From NCBI GenBank assembly GCA_964374095.1, contig CAYJXJ010000052.1:1-27049 (forward strand): 27,049 nt of DNA. The letters run 5' to 3'. The translations under genes and the position numbers were made by a program. Within the stretch, counting starts at the first letter, position 1. Every line of letters starts with the position of its first letter. This document shows, in pieces, positions 1-7,954 of this stretch. This DNA is from CAYJXJ01 sp964374095 (GTDB lineage Bacteria > Elusimicrobiota > Elusimicrobia > UBA1565 > UBA9628). The notes under the pieces were generated by a model, which was not told where the DNA came from, ran no database searches, and worked only from the letters and a program-made list of their open reading frames with translations.

Positions 1-1
1 C

Positions 2-2971
2 TTCTCAACCACCGGATTCGTCATCGGCAGCTTCGGCGGCGGGGGCGAGTTCTTCAACGGACAGATCGACGAGCTGCGCGTGATGATCATCGCCTACTCC
101 GACGAGGCCGTCGCCGCGGACTACCACGCCACCCTGCATAAATTCTCGACCGACGGCGGCTCCAATTTCAGCTACGTGTTCCACGACTCCGCGACCGCCT
201 ATGTCCCCGCGATCGTCAGCGGCTCCATCATCCCCGTCAAGTACCTGCCCCCGCTGCAGCTCAACATCACCACGCTGCACAAGTACATCTTCATCGCCCA
301 GGGTCTTGATGGGATCACCGCGGTAAGCCCGACCTCGGGCGTCACGGTCGACACGAGCGGGCCCTCGGCGCCGGCGAGCCTTGTCGGGGCCGGCGCCACC
401 CCCTCGGACATCGTGTGGACTTGGACCGCCCCCATCCGTTTCTGCGGGCCCCCCACCGCCGCGGCCACCTACACCCTCGTCAACCCCGGGGACGCCTCGA
501 CGATCACCACCACGCTGCACCCCGTCGTTACGGCGAGCCAGAACTTCGGTTCGGACCCCCCCAACCAGATGCATTCGGCCGCGGTCAAGATCACGGACCT
601 CTACGGCACCGGCCCTCTGACGGCCGCCGCGTCCGCCTACACCCTGGCCAACGCTCCGGTCAGCCTCACCACCGCGGCCGCGTCGATCTCGACGAGCTCC
701 TTGGTCCTGCAGTGGGGAGCCGCCAACAACCCTTCTTATACCCGCTACGAAGTCTCGACGGCGACCAATGACTTCAGCTCGCCCTTCGCCTTTCCGATAT
801 CGACTCCCACCGCCATCGCCGACAACTACACCGCCACGACCCGGAGCTTCACGGGACTCGCATCGGGGACAACTTACTGGTTCCGCGTGCGGGCGTTCAA
901 CGGCCGGGCCTCGGACGGCTCCGGAACGAATTTCACCGCTTTCTCGGTGAATGACTTCATCACCCGCCCCGCCGCCCCGCCGATCGCGGGCGCGACGGTG
1001 TCATCGCGCACCGTGCGCTTCGACTGGAGCCTGGTCAGCGGCGCGACGGGCTACCGCCTCTACGCCCCCGACGGGGTTCTTCTGACCGACACCCCGGGCC
1101 TGACCTTCACCTCCGGGCCGTTCACCGCCAACCAAGGCCTGACCGTCCAGCTCGAAGCCTACAACCGCTCGGGCGCCGGGCCCCGCTCCAGCGCCTTCGC
1201 CTTCACCCAAGCCACGTCCCCGGTCAGCGTCGCCATTTCGGCGGTCAGCACCTACACCCTCACCCTCGCCTGGGACCCCAACGGCAATTCGTCGGCGACC
1301 ACCTTCGAAGTCGTGGCCGCCACCGAGGCGGTCTTCCTCAAGCCCCTGAGCACCACCACGGTGAGCACCACGACGGCGACTCTGGGAGACCTCTTCCCCG
1401 GCTCGACCTATTTCCTAAGGGTTCGGGCCATCGGCGGCAACGGGCTCGCCTCGAGTTTCGAGCCCGGAGCTCCCCTCAAGGCGGTCACCTACATCCCGCC
1501 AAACTTGAGTTTCTCGACCTCGCCGACGACGCCCTACGTCAGCCAGCCCGCCCTGATCGGCGCTTGGCATCTCGACGCCGGCGCGGGAACCACGGCAACG
1601 GATGCCGCGCCGACCGGCAACCCCGGGTCGCTGCTCTGCCTGAGCGCCGGGTGCACGTCGACCCCGACCTGGACGGCGGGTCCGCCGGGTCTGGGCAAGG
1701 CGGTGAGCTTCTTGGGCCTTCCGGAGTCGCTGATCCGCATCCCCGACAACGCGGCGTACAATTTCGCCGGTTCGATCTCGGTCTCCGTGTGGGCCAAACC
1801 CTCGACTCTCGCCCAACCGGGCGGGGCGGGCCTCGTCGCCAAGGGCAACGGCGGCGCGGAGGCCTTCTCCCTGGACGTGTCGGGGGGGAAGTACCGGTTC
1901 CTCATCACCCCGCTCAAGACCGTCGCGTCCACCTCGAGCATCCGCGTCGACCAGTGGGATCACGTGATCGGCGTCTTCGACGCGGCGGCCGCGGAGCTGC
2001 GCATCTACGTCAACGGCCGCCTCTCCGCCACCGCGACCGGGGCGGGCGGGGCGCGCACGATCAACGCCAACCCCGTCACCATCGGCAACCGCAAGTCGGG
2101 GACGACCCAGCACGATCTGGGCTTCGCCGGGACATTGGACGAACCACGACTCTACAACAAGGCCTTCACCGACGCCGAGGCCCTGGCCGAGTACCAGTCC
2201 GGCGTCTCCGCCATCTTCACGCCGCCGGCGCCCAACAACGCCTTCCAGATCGTTTTGCCGCCGGACGCCTTCACCTCGGGCCAGGCGGTTATCTTCGTCT
2301 CAAGCGACCCCCTCAACCAGCCGGTGCGTCCGGGGAACCTCGTCTCAACCGCTCTCAACCTCGTCCCCACCGGCCAGATTCTCATCGCCGGCACCCTGCT
2401 CGAGATCGTCCCGACGATCAACGGCGTGCCCTTCACGGGGAACTTGGGATCGCCCGCGACGATCTACATGCCCTACCCCGACGCCAACGGAGACGGGCTC
2501 CTCGATGGGACCCTCCCGCCGATCCCGGTTTCCAGACTGAAGGCCTATACGTTCAATCCGGCGACTTTAATCTGGGATGAACTCCCGGCCCAGATCGACT
2601 CCGGAAACCGGCGCCTCCTCGTCCGGACGACCCACTTCACCGTCTTCGGGGAATTCGGAACTTCGTCCTTCGGGACGGCCCTGACCCAGATTCGGATCTT
2701 CCCGGTCCCCTGGCGCCCCGGCTCGGGCGGTAAGTTCGACGCCGCCGGCCTGGCCTTCGACCGCCTGCCGACCCGCGGATCGGTGCGCATTTTCGGCCTG
2801 GCCGGGGAGCGCGTCGCCGAGTTCAAGTTCGACACATCGCACGAGGGGGGGATTTTTTGGGACGGCAGGAATGCCGTCGGCCACCCGGTGGCCAGCGGGG
2901 TGTACTTCGCCCACGTTCGCTCCGACCCGGACGGCAACCAGAGAACCCTCAAGTTCGCGATCGAACGATGA
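2..2971 (+). CDS. Large LamG/fibronectin-III surface protein with FlgD-like C-terminal module (5' partial)
   Basis: The reading frame is open from the first bases of the window, so the start lies upstream; 989 residues are visible. In order they show the end of a LamG/concanavalin-like domain (1-40), at least three FN3-like domains (about 218-319, 320-402 and 406-497), a complete LamG domain (about 518-736), a module with an Asp-rich PDANGDGLLDG loop that ends in THFTVF (about 747-888), and a FlgD Ig-like/type IX-like sorting module (about 893-989; VRIFGLAGE, FWDGRNAVG, SGVYFAHV). LamG and FN3 domains in such proteins usually mediate carbohydrate or protein adhesion; the actual ligand is unknown. 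The stop overlaps the next start (ATGA), a PorV-family gene. I infer a secreted surface protein whose C-terminus is its export or anchoring signal. The domain calls are from sequence patterns only. Confidence 0.85.
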   Translation, partial: FSTTGFVIGSFGGGGEFFNGQIDELRVMIIAYSDEAVAADYHATLHKFSTDGGSNFSYVFHDSATAYVPAIVSGSIIPVKYLPPLQLNITTLHKYIFIAQGLDGITAVSPTSGVTVDTSGPSAPASLVGAGATPSDIVWTWTAPIRFCGPPTAAATYTLVNPGDASTITTTLHPVVTASQNFGSDPPNQMHSAAVKITDLYGTGPLTAAASAYTLANAPVSLTTAAASISTSSLVLQWGAANNPSYTRYEVSTATNDFSSPFAFPISTPTAIADNYTATTRSFTGLASGTTYWFRVRAFNGRASDGSGTNFTAFSVNDFITRPAAPPIAGATVSSRTVRFDWSLVSGATGYRLYAPDGVLLTDTPGLTFTSGPFTANQGLTVQLEAYNRSGAGPRSSAFAFTQATSPVSVAISAVSTYTLTLAWDPNGNSSATTFEVVAATEAVFLKPLSTTTVSTTTATLGDLFPGSTYFLRVRAIGGNGLASSFEPGAPLKAVTYIPPNLSFSTSPTTPYVSQPALIGAWHLDAGAGTTATDAAPTGNPGSLLCLSAGCTSTPTWTAGPPGLGKAVSFLGLPESLIRIPDNAAYNFAGSISVSVWAKPSTLAQPGGAGLVAKGNGGAEAFSLDVSGGKYRFLITPLKTVASTSSIRVDQWDHVIGVFDAAAAELRIYVNGRLSATATGAGGARTINANPVTIGNRKSGTTQHDLGFAGTLDEPRLYNKAFTDAEALAEYQSGVSAIFTPPAPNNAFQIVLPPDAFTSGQAVIFVSSDPLNQPVRPGNLVSTALNLVPTGQILIAGTLLEIVPTINGVPFTGNLGSPATIYMPYPDANGDGLLDGTLPPIPVSRLKAYTFNPATLIWDELPAQIDSGNRRLLVRTTHFTVFGEFGTSSFGTALTQIRIFPVPWRPGSGGKFDAAGLAFDRLPTRGSVRIFGLAGERVAEFKFDTSHEGGIFWDGRNAVGHPVASGVYFAHVRSDPDGNQRTLKFAIER

Positions 2972-3963
2972 CAGCCCTTTATCGACGGCGAAGCCCCTAT
3001 GCCCTGGCCCTGGGGTTGGCGACTCTCGCCCCCGGGGCCGAAGCTTCCTTCAAACGTCGAGACGCCGGAACCGCGGTGGCGCCGTTCCTCAAATTGGCCG
3101 CGGATGCCCGGGGCGCAGGCATGGGACTTGCGTCGCGCGCCGGAGCCCAGGACGCCAGCGCCCTCCTGTTCAACCCCGCCGGGCTCGCCGCCCTGAGCCA
3201 CCGCCACCTCACCTTCACCCACGGCAGCGGCACCCAGCGCGTCTTCTACGATGTCCTCGGTTACGCCCAACCGGTCGCCTCCCTGATCGGAAGCGAGCGT
3301 CCTCGTCCCCTGCGCGAGAGCCAGCTCGGCGCCATCGGGGTCGCCCTCGTCTACCTCAACACGGGGCCCATCGACGAGGTCGACAACACCGGCAGCTCCA
3401 CGGGTCTGAGCTTCAGGCCTCAGGACTTCGCGGCCATGGTCGGTTGGGGGGCCTCCCTCAACCGCCACCTGGATCTGGGGGCTTCGGTGAAGTTCATTTA
3501 TTCGCGAATTCACCAGAGCGCGGCGACCGCGGCCGGCGATGTGGGAGCTCGCTGGCGCGCCCGTTTTTGGCGGATGCCCTTGACCCTTGCCGTCAGCGCC
3601 CAGCATATCGGCGGCACCCTCAAGTACAACCGCCAGCCCGAGGAGCTCCCCTTGACGGTGGGAGCCGGCGCGGCGCTGGTCCCATTTCGCGGCCTCACTC
3701 TGACCGGAGACGTCATCGCTCCTCGGGATAACCGGACCTATTTCGCGGCCGGGGCGGAGTACCGGGGGGAACTCGCCGAGAAGACCTCTTTCGCCCTGCG
3801 CGCCGGATACAACGGCCTGAACTATTACCCCGACCTGGAAGGCTTCTCGACGCTGACGGCGGGAGGCGGGCTGGGGGCGTTCGGCCTCGAGGCCGACTAC
3901 GCGTGGACCCCCTTCGGCGTCCTGCGCGACATTCACCGCTTCACGCTCTCCTACCGCTTTTGA
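2968..3963 (+). CDS. PorV/PorQ-family outer-membrane protein (first copy)
   Basis: 331 residues. The start ATG at 2968 shares four bases (ATGA) with the stop of the upstream giant protein and leads straight into a signal peptide (MTALYRRR, then a hydrophobic run to about residue 25). The family hallmark follows at about residues 40-75: LAADARGAGMG, a DASALLFNPAGLA segment, then aromatic beta-strand repeats. The last residue is Phe (TLSYRF), as in many outer-membrane barrels. In Bacteroidetes, PorV carries type IX cargo by its C-terminal domain to the surface attachment complex; most relatives in other phyla are uncharacterised. The coupling to a FlgD-like cargo gene suggests a dedicated shuttle. 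An upstream in-frame start at 2857 would add residues lying inside the previous gene and remove the signal peptide, so it is not used. Confidence 0.85.
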   Translation: MTALYRRRSPYALALGLATLAPGAEASFKRRDAGTAVAPFLKLAADARGAGMGLASRAGAQDASALLFNPAGLAALSHRHLTFTHGSGTQRVFYDVLGYAQPVASLIGSERPRPLRESQLGAIGVALVYLNTGPIDEVDNTGSSTGLSFRPQDFAAMVGWGASLNRHLDLGASVKFIYSRIHQSAATAAGDVGARWRARFWRMPLTLAVSAQHIGGTLKYNRQPEELPLTVGAGAALVPFRGLTLTGDVIAPRDNRTYFAAGAEYRGELAEKTSFALRAGYNGLNYYPDLEGFSTLTAGGGLGAFGLEADYAWTPFGVLRDIHRFTLSYRF

Positions 3964-3969
3964 TACAAT
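3961..3969 (+). promoter_or_regulatory. Extended -10 promoter of the epimerase gene, overlapping the porV stop codon
   Basis: TGATACAAT contains the TG of an extended -10 at 3961-3962 and the hexamer TACAAT at 3964-3969. The porV stop codon TGA (3961-3963) is part of it. No -35 is recognisable. Predicted transcription would start near 3976, inside the left arm of the palindrome. The same TGATAnnAT pattern occurs before several other genes here, which supports the call. Confidence 0.55.
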
Positions 3970-4033
3970 GGGGTCACATCCTGACAACTGACAAACTCGG
4001 CCAAGTTTGTCAGTTGTCAGGATGTGACCCCAT
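3968..4033. repeat. Perfect 66-nt palindrome (30-bp arms, 6-nt loop)
   Basis: The left arm 3968-3997 and right arm 4004-4033 are exact reverse complements; the loop is CGGCCA. Each arm is 14/30 G+C, far below the surroundings. Each arm also holds two tandem heptamers (CTGACAA at 3981-3987 and 3988-3994; TTGTCAG twice on the other side). The element begins inside the -10 hexamer and ends one base before the GTG start of the epimerase. The outer ATGGGGTCA-type ends resemble REP-like palindromes associated with tyrosine (IS200/RAYT-type) transposases, but that is from memory and no transposase is present. There is no U-tract, so an intrinsic terminator is unlikely. Confidence 0.9.
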
Positions 4034-4034
4034 C

Positions 4035-5066
4035 GTGGCTAAGAAAGTTCTCGTGACGGGCTGCTCGGGATACCTGGGGGACATCCTGGTGCGCAACCTG
4101 CTCTCCCACCCCATCGTCGCCAAAGTCGTCGCCATGGACCTCAAGGCGCCCAACCTCCCGCCGCGGCCGAAATTCAAGCACCTTGTCGCCGATATCCGCG
4201 ATGAATTCCTGCTGCGCAGCGTCCTGGAAGAGGAGGCGATCGACACCGTCTTTCATTTGGCTTTCATGATGGCGGACCGCGACAAGCCCGTCCTGACGCA
4301 CGCCGTGAACGTGGGCGGGACTCTGACGGTCTTTGACGCCTGCAACAAGAGTTCCTCGGTCACGAAACTGGTGATCACGAGTTCGTGTTGGGCCTACGGC
4401 GCCCGGCGCGGCAATCCCGCCAGGCTCACGGAAGAGCATCCCCTCCGGGCGTCGTCCTGGCCCTACGGCCTGCACAAGCGCCTGGTCGAGGCGGAACTGG
4501 CCAAATCCCTGCCCTCGTGCCGGCGGAACCTGCGGGTCGCGGTCCTTCGGCTATGCACGGTCGTAGGCCCGTCCGAGCGCACCGGAGGCCCGGTGCACTC
4601 CTTTTGCGCGGCGCCCGCCGCGCCCTCGATCCTCCTCAGCCGCGGGGCGCTGCAGTTCCTCTCCGAAACGGATTTCGCGAGGGTCATGAATCGAGCCATG
4701 GAGAATCCCGATTTCGCCGGAACCTACAACGTCGCGCCGGACACGGAGACTACCATCGCAGCGCTCTGCCGCCGCCTCGGCAAGACCAGGATCCCGCTGC
4801 CCTACGTCGCCGCCTGGCTGGGGCTGGCCTTCGGCAGGCGCTTCTCCAGGAACACCGCGCTCTCCGAGGACCTCGCCAATATTCTCGCCTTCCCCGTGCT
4901 CTTGTCCAATGAGAAAATTAAGAAGAACCTCGGGATCTCCTTCGAGAAGGGTTCGGAGGAGGCCTTTCTTGAAGCCGCAGCGGCCTGCGCCGCCCTCCCG
5001 CCCGCGCCTTCCGACCGCCCGCCTGGCGCGGCCAATCGCGATTTGTTATCATCCCCGCGTCGCTGA
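4035..5066 (+). CDS. NAD-dependent epimerase/dehydratase (extended SDR family)
   Basis: 343 residues from GTG at 4035. The chosen start places the Rossmann motif TGCSGYLG at residues 8-15, the usual position. The catalytic Ser region SSCWAYG is at 116-122 and the YxxxK pair is Tyr144/Lys148. Such enzymes epimerise or dehydrate nucleotide-sugars or related substrates in the cytosol; the substrate cannot be told. The C-terminus (NLGISFEKGSEEAFLEA, then an Ala/Pro-rich tail) is family-like apart from the tail. The start sits one base after a 66-nt palindrome. The only SD-like bases (AGGA, 4019-4022) lie inside the palindrome's right arm, 12 nt before GTG, so translation could be masked in the folded transcript. 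Extending the frame upstream would translate the palindrome and is unlikely. Confidence 0.85.
   Translation: MAKKVLVTGCSGYLGDILVRNLLSHPIVAKVVAMDLKAPNLPPRPKFKHLVADIRDEFLLRSVLEEEAIDTVFHLAFMMADRDKPVLTHAVNVGGTLTVFDACNKSSSVTKLVITSSCWAYGARRGNPARLTEEHPLRASSWPYGLHKRLVEAELAKSLPSCRRNLRVAVLRLCTVVGPSERTGGPVHSFCAAPAAPSILLSRGALQFLSETDFARVMNRAMENPDFAGTYNVAPDTETTIAALCRRLGKTRIPLPYVAAWLGLAFGRRFSRNTALSEDLANILAFPVLLSNEKIKKNLGISFEKGSEEAFLEAAAACAALPPAPSDRPPGAANRDLLSSPRR
5044..5052 (+). promoter_or_regulatory. Extended -10 promoter for the aquaporin-pepA-folE operon
   Basis: TGTTATCAT gives TG at 5044-5045 and TATCAT at 5047-5052, inside the last codons of the epimerase gene. Transcription is predicted near 5059, leaving a leader of about 50 nt before the aquaporin start. 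No clear -35 is seen. Confidence 0.45.
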
Positions 5067-5103
5067 GGAAACTACCCAATGCGGCAACTACCCAATGAGG
5101 AAA
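5064..5103 (+). repeat. Duplicated leader segment carrying two GAGGA-N9-ATG initiation sites
   Basis: TGAGGAAA occurs at 5064-5071 and 5096-5103, and AACTACCCAATG occurs at 5070-5081 and 5086-5097. The arrangement produces GAGGA followed by 9 nt and ATG twice: 5065-5069 with ATG 5079, and 5097-5101 with ATG 5111. It looks like a small duplication that created or copied a translation start. Confidence 0.7.
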
Positions 5104-5114
5104 TATGGAAATGA
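5079..5114 (+). CDS. Candidate 11-residue leader peptide upstream of the aquaporin
   Basis: ATG 5079 opens an 11-codon frame (MRQLPNEEIWK) ending with TGA at 5112-5114. A GAGGA Shine-Dalgarno lies 9 nt upstream. Its stop overlaps the aquaporin ATG at 5111 as ATGA, the same overlap that links other genes in this window. It could couple translation of the aquaporin or act as a regulatory leader. It may also be chance in a duplicated leader; nothing in the peptide suggests a known attenuator, since there is no run of one amino acid. Confidence 0.35.
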   Translation: MRQLPNEEIWK

Positions 5115-5794
5115 ATAGGACCATCGGCGCCTTCGCCGCGGAGTTCATCGGGACCTTCGCCCTCATATTTGTCGGCGCCGGCTCGATATGCATGGAGATC
5201 ATGACCGGGAAGGTCGGGGTGACCGGCATCGCGCTGGCCCACGGATTGACCATCATGGCCATGGCCTACGCCTTCGGCAGCGCTTCCGGCGGCCACTTCA
5301 ATCCCGCGGTGACCGCGGCGATGGTCTCCCAACGCCGGTTGGACCCGACCCGCGGGGTCCTCTACGTCGCGTCCCAACTTCTCGGGGCGGCCGTCGCGGG
5401 CCTGACGCTCCGAGCGGTGCTCCATGGGAGGCCGGAGCTGTTTTCGGGTCCGCCCTTCCTCGGCGCCTGCGATCTCTCCGGGGTCGGTTTCAAGGCGGCC
5501 ACCCTGCTTGAAGCCATCACCACCTTCCTGCTCGTTTCCACGATCTACGGCACCGCGGTCGATCCGCGCGGCGCCAGGGCCACGGCCCCCATCGCCATCG
5601 GGATGACCATCACCCTGAGCATTCTGGCGACCGGCCCGCTGACCGGCGCCGCGCTCAACCCGGCCCGCGCCTTCGGCCCGGCCCTGGCCACGGGGCATTG
5701 GGCCAATTGGTATGTGTATTGGGTCGGACCGCTGGCCGGGGCGCTCGCGGCGGCGGCGCTCTACGAGTCCATGTTCCTCGAAAAGCCCACGTGA
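5111..5794 (+). CDS. Aquaporin (MIP family, AqpZ-like water channel)
   Basis: 227 residues from ATG 5111, chosen because GAGGA at 5097-5101 is 9 nt upstream; ATG 5105 would add two residues (Met-Glu) but leaves only 3 nt to that site. Six hydrophobic helices and both pore half-helix signatures are present: HFNPAVT (Asn64-Pro65-Ala66) and ALNPARAFGPA (Asn183-Pro184-Ala185-Arg186). The Tyr-Trp pair in the last helix (YVYWVGPLAG) is typical of water-selective aquaporins rather than glycerol facilitators. It acts in the inner membrane as a passive channel. The end overlaps the aminopeptidase start (GTGA), so the two are co-translated, although the functional link between a water channel and a peptidase is unclear. 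Confidence 0.92.
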   Translation: MNRTIGAFAAEFIGTFALIFVGAGSICMEIMTGKVGVTGIALAHGLTIMAMAYAFGSASGGHFNPAVTAAMVSQRRLDPTRGVLYVASQLLGAAVAGLTLRAVLHGRPELFSGPPFLGACDLSGVGFKAATLLEAITTFLLVSTIYGTAVDPRGARATAPIAIGMTITLSILATGPLTGAALNPARAFGPALATGHWANWYVYWVGPLAGALAAAALYESMFLEKPT

Positions 5795-7275
5795 GCCCGA
5801 CGCCAGCGGCCGCCGGCGCGCAGGCCCCGGTGGATTTTAGAATCGGACTTTCATCCCTCCAGCACTGGACCTCCGGCGGGGGGCCCATCGTCGTTTTCGC
5901 CTTCGAGGACGGCGTATGCGGAACTCTTTGGACGCCCGCGGCCCGGATGGATCTCTTGCGGCAGGCTCGCGCGCAAGGTTTCAAGGGCGAATTGGGAGAA
6001 TGCGCCGGGCCCTCCCCGGCCGCGGGCCAAGCCCCCCGCATCATCGCCGGGTTGGGCCGCCGGGCCGACTTCGATCCCGCCGAAACTCCCCGTCGCGCCG
6101 CGGCTGGAGTCCATCGGGCCCTGCGCGCCCGTTGGACCTCGATCGGAATCGACGCGGCCTCCTGGCCGCAGGCGGTCGCGGAAGGCCTCTCACTGGCTTC
6201 TTACCGGTTCACGCAATACCGCAAGGCCGATCCCTGCGCCCTGGTCGAGGCGAAACTCCTCTTCAAGCGCCCGGCCGAGCGGCGACGCCTTGAGACGACG
6301 ATCGCCCGGGCGCGCCTCTCCAGCGAGGCGGTATGCTTCACCCGCGACCTGGTGAACCGGGCGCCGTCGGATAAGGCGCCGCAATCTCTCGCCGACATCG
6401 CGCGCTCTCTCGAGGTGGAGGGACTTTCGGTCAGGTTGATCGGCCGCGAGGAAGCCGCCGCGATGGGGATGGGCTCCTATCTCGGCGTGGCCCGCGGCAG
6501 CGTCGTCGAGCCGGTCTTCGCGCATCTCATCTACAAGCCCCGCGGCGCGCGCGGCCGCGTCGCGCTGGTCGGCAAGGGCATCACGTTCGATTCCGGGGGA
6601 CTCAGCCTCAAACCGCCCGCCGCCATGGAAACGATGAAGTGCGACATGGCGGGCGCGGCGGCGGTGCTGGGCGTCTTCAAGGTGCTCCCGCGCCTGAAGC
6701 CCCGCGCCGAGATCCATGGGGTCTGCCCGTTCACCTACAACCTGCCCGGCCCCGAGGCCGTCAAGCCGGGCGACGTCCTGCGGGCGATGAACGACAAGAC
6801 TATCGAAGTCCTCAACACCGACGCCGAGGGAAGGCTCATCCTCGCCGACGCCCTGGTTTACGCCGCCCGGCTTAAGCCCGATTGGATCGTCGATCTGGCG
6901 ACCCTCACGGGCGCCGTGGTGGCGGCGTTGGGCTCCAAGGTCTCGGCGGTGATGGCCAACAACCGGCGCCTGCTCGAGAGAGTGCGCGCCGCCGCCCGGC
7001 GCGCCGGCGAAGCCGTCTGGGAACTGCCCCTGGTGCCGGAATACCGCGACTACATCCGCAGCCCCATCGCCGATCTCCAGAATATCGGCAAGGCCCGGGG
7101 CGAAGCGGGGTCGATCGTCGGCGGACTCTTCCTCCAGGAATTCGTCGGGGAAACGCCATGGGCGCACCTCGACATCGCCGGAACGGCCTGGGCCGCCGAG
7201 GACTCGGGCTACTCGGGCCGGGGCGGTACCGGGGCGGCCGTGCGCACCTTGCTCGAGCTTCTCTCAACGCGATGA
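5791..7275 (+). CDS. pepA: Leucyl aminopeptidase (M17 family, PepA)
   Basis: 494 residues from GTG 5791, which shares GTGA with the aquaporin stop; a longer in-frame start at 5698 would lie inside the aquaporin. The N-terminal macrodomain-like part is divergent, as usual. The C-terminal catalytic half is canonical: VGKGITFDSGG at about 260-270 supplies metal and lysine ligands, and NTDAEGRL at 342-349 is the M17 signature with the two-metal Asp/Glu. The conserved end around WAHLDIAGTAW is present. The enzyme removes N-terminal residues from cytosolic peptides, usually as a hexamer with Zn/Mn. It ends in ATGA overlapping folE. Confidence 0.93.
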   Translation: MSPTPAAAGAQAPVDFRIGLSSLQHWTSGGGPIVVFAFEDGVCGTLWTPAARMDLLRQARAQGFKGELGECAGPSPAAGQAPRIIAGLGRRADFDPAETPRRAAAGVHRALRARWTSIGIDAASWPQAVAEGLSLASYRFTQYRKADPCALVEAKLLFKRPAERRRLETTIARARLSSEAVCFTRDLVNRAPSDKAPQSLADIARSLEVEGLSVRLIGREEAAAMGMGSYLGVARGSVVEPVFAHLIYKPRGARGRVALVGKGITFDSGGLSLKPPAAMETMKCDMAGAAAVLGVFKVLPRLKPRAEIHGVCPFTYNLPGPEAVKPGDVLRAMNDKTIEVLNTDAEGRLILADALVYAARLKPDWIVDLATLTGAVVAALGSKVSAVMANNRRLLERVRAAARRAGEAVWELPLVPEYRDYIRSPIADLQNIGKARGEAGSIVGGLFLQEFVGETPWAHLDIAGTAWAAEDSGYSGRGGTGAAVRTLLELLSTR

Positions 7276-7907
7276 GTCGCCATCAACCAGGAACCGCCGC
7301 CCTCTCCGGGAAAGGAAAACGGCCACCCTCCAAGGACCTGGGACCCTTGTCCCAGGCCGATCCCATCATGGAAAAGGTCGTCGATATTATCGTGGAATTG
7401 GGGGAAGACCCGACGCGCGAGGGCCTTCTCAAGACCCCGCACCGCTTCGCCAAGGCCCTGCGGGAACTGACCTCCGGCTATCGCGCCGACGTCGACGCGA
7501 TGATCAACGACGCTCTCTTCGCCGAGCACTACAACGAGATGGTGGTCATTCGCGACATCACCTTCTACAGCCTATGCGAACACCACCTGCTGCCCTTTTT
7601 CGGCAAGGCCCACGTGGCCTACATTCCCAACGGCAAGATCATCGGGCTCTCCAAGATTCCCAAGCTCGTGGACATCTTCGCCCGCCGCCTCCAGGTTCAG
7701 GAGCGGCTGACCTCGCAGGTCGCCGAGACCCTTCAGACCCAGCTCAAGCCCCACGGCGTCGGAGTCGTGATGGAGGCCAGGCACCTGTGCCTCGAGATGC
7801 GCGGGGCCGAGTCCCTTCATTCCCCGGCGGTCACGAGCTCCATGCTCGGCTCGTTCCAGACCGACGCCCGGACGCGGGCCGAATTCCTAAAACTGATCGG
7901 CCGCTGA
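7272..7907 (+). CDS. folE: GTP cyclohydrolase I
   Basis: 211 residues; ATG 7272 overlaps the pepA stop (ATGA). It converts GTP to 7,8-dihydroneopterin triphosphate, the first step of tetrahydrofolate (and related pterin) synthesis. The zinc ligands match the E. coli enzyme with a constant offset: Cys102 and His105 in SLCEHHLLPFFG, and Cys173 in HLCLEMRG. The GLSKIPKLVDIFARRLQVQERLT segment and terminal SxxLGxF region are also canonical. The first 25 or so residues are a basic, Pro-rich extension common in this family. No other folate gene is nearby. Confidence 0.96.
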   Translation: MSRHQPGTAALSGKGKRPPSKDLGPLSQADPIMEKVVDIIVELGEDPTREGLLKTPHRFAKALRELTSGYRADVDAMINDALFAEHYNEMVVIRDITFYSLCEHHLLPFFGKAHVAYIPNGKIIGLSKIPKLVDIFARRLQVQERLTSQVAETLQTQLKPHGVGVVMEARHLCLEMRGAESLHSPAVTSSMLGSFQTDARTRAEFLKLIGR

Positions 7908-7927
7908 ACCGTCGCGCGGCAGTTGCA

Positions 7928-7953
7928 CCCCGCAAGGGGCTTCTTGGCAGCCC
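7928..7953. terminator. Weak GC hairpins between convergent folE and CDGSH genes
   Basis: CCCC-GCAA-GGGG (7928-7939) followed by CTTCTT on the + strand, and an overlapping alternative stem GGGCT/AGCCC (7937-7941 with 7949-7953), lie between the two convergent stop codons. Stems are only 4-5 bp and the T-tract is poor, so this is only a candidate terminator. Confidence 0.2.
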
Positions 7954-7954
7954 G

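Noticed and set aside
2545..3987. A 480-codon minus-strand open frame across the first PorV gene
   Set aside because: Low-complexity shadow of GC-rich coding sequence; the + strand shows the PorV signature and gene overlap.
3968..4033. Palindrome as an intrinsic terminator of porV
   Set aside because: No U-tract follows either arm and it lies downstream of a promoter for the next gene; the arms are much longer and less GC-rich than a terminator stem.
3903..4034. Longer start for the epimerase gene
   Set aside because: It would translate the end of porV in another frame and the whole palindrome, and displace the Rossmann motif from the N-terminus.
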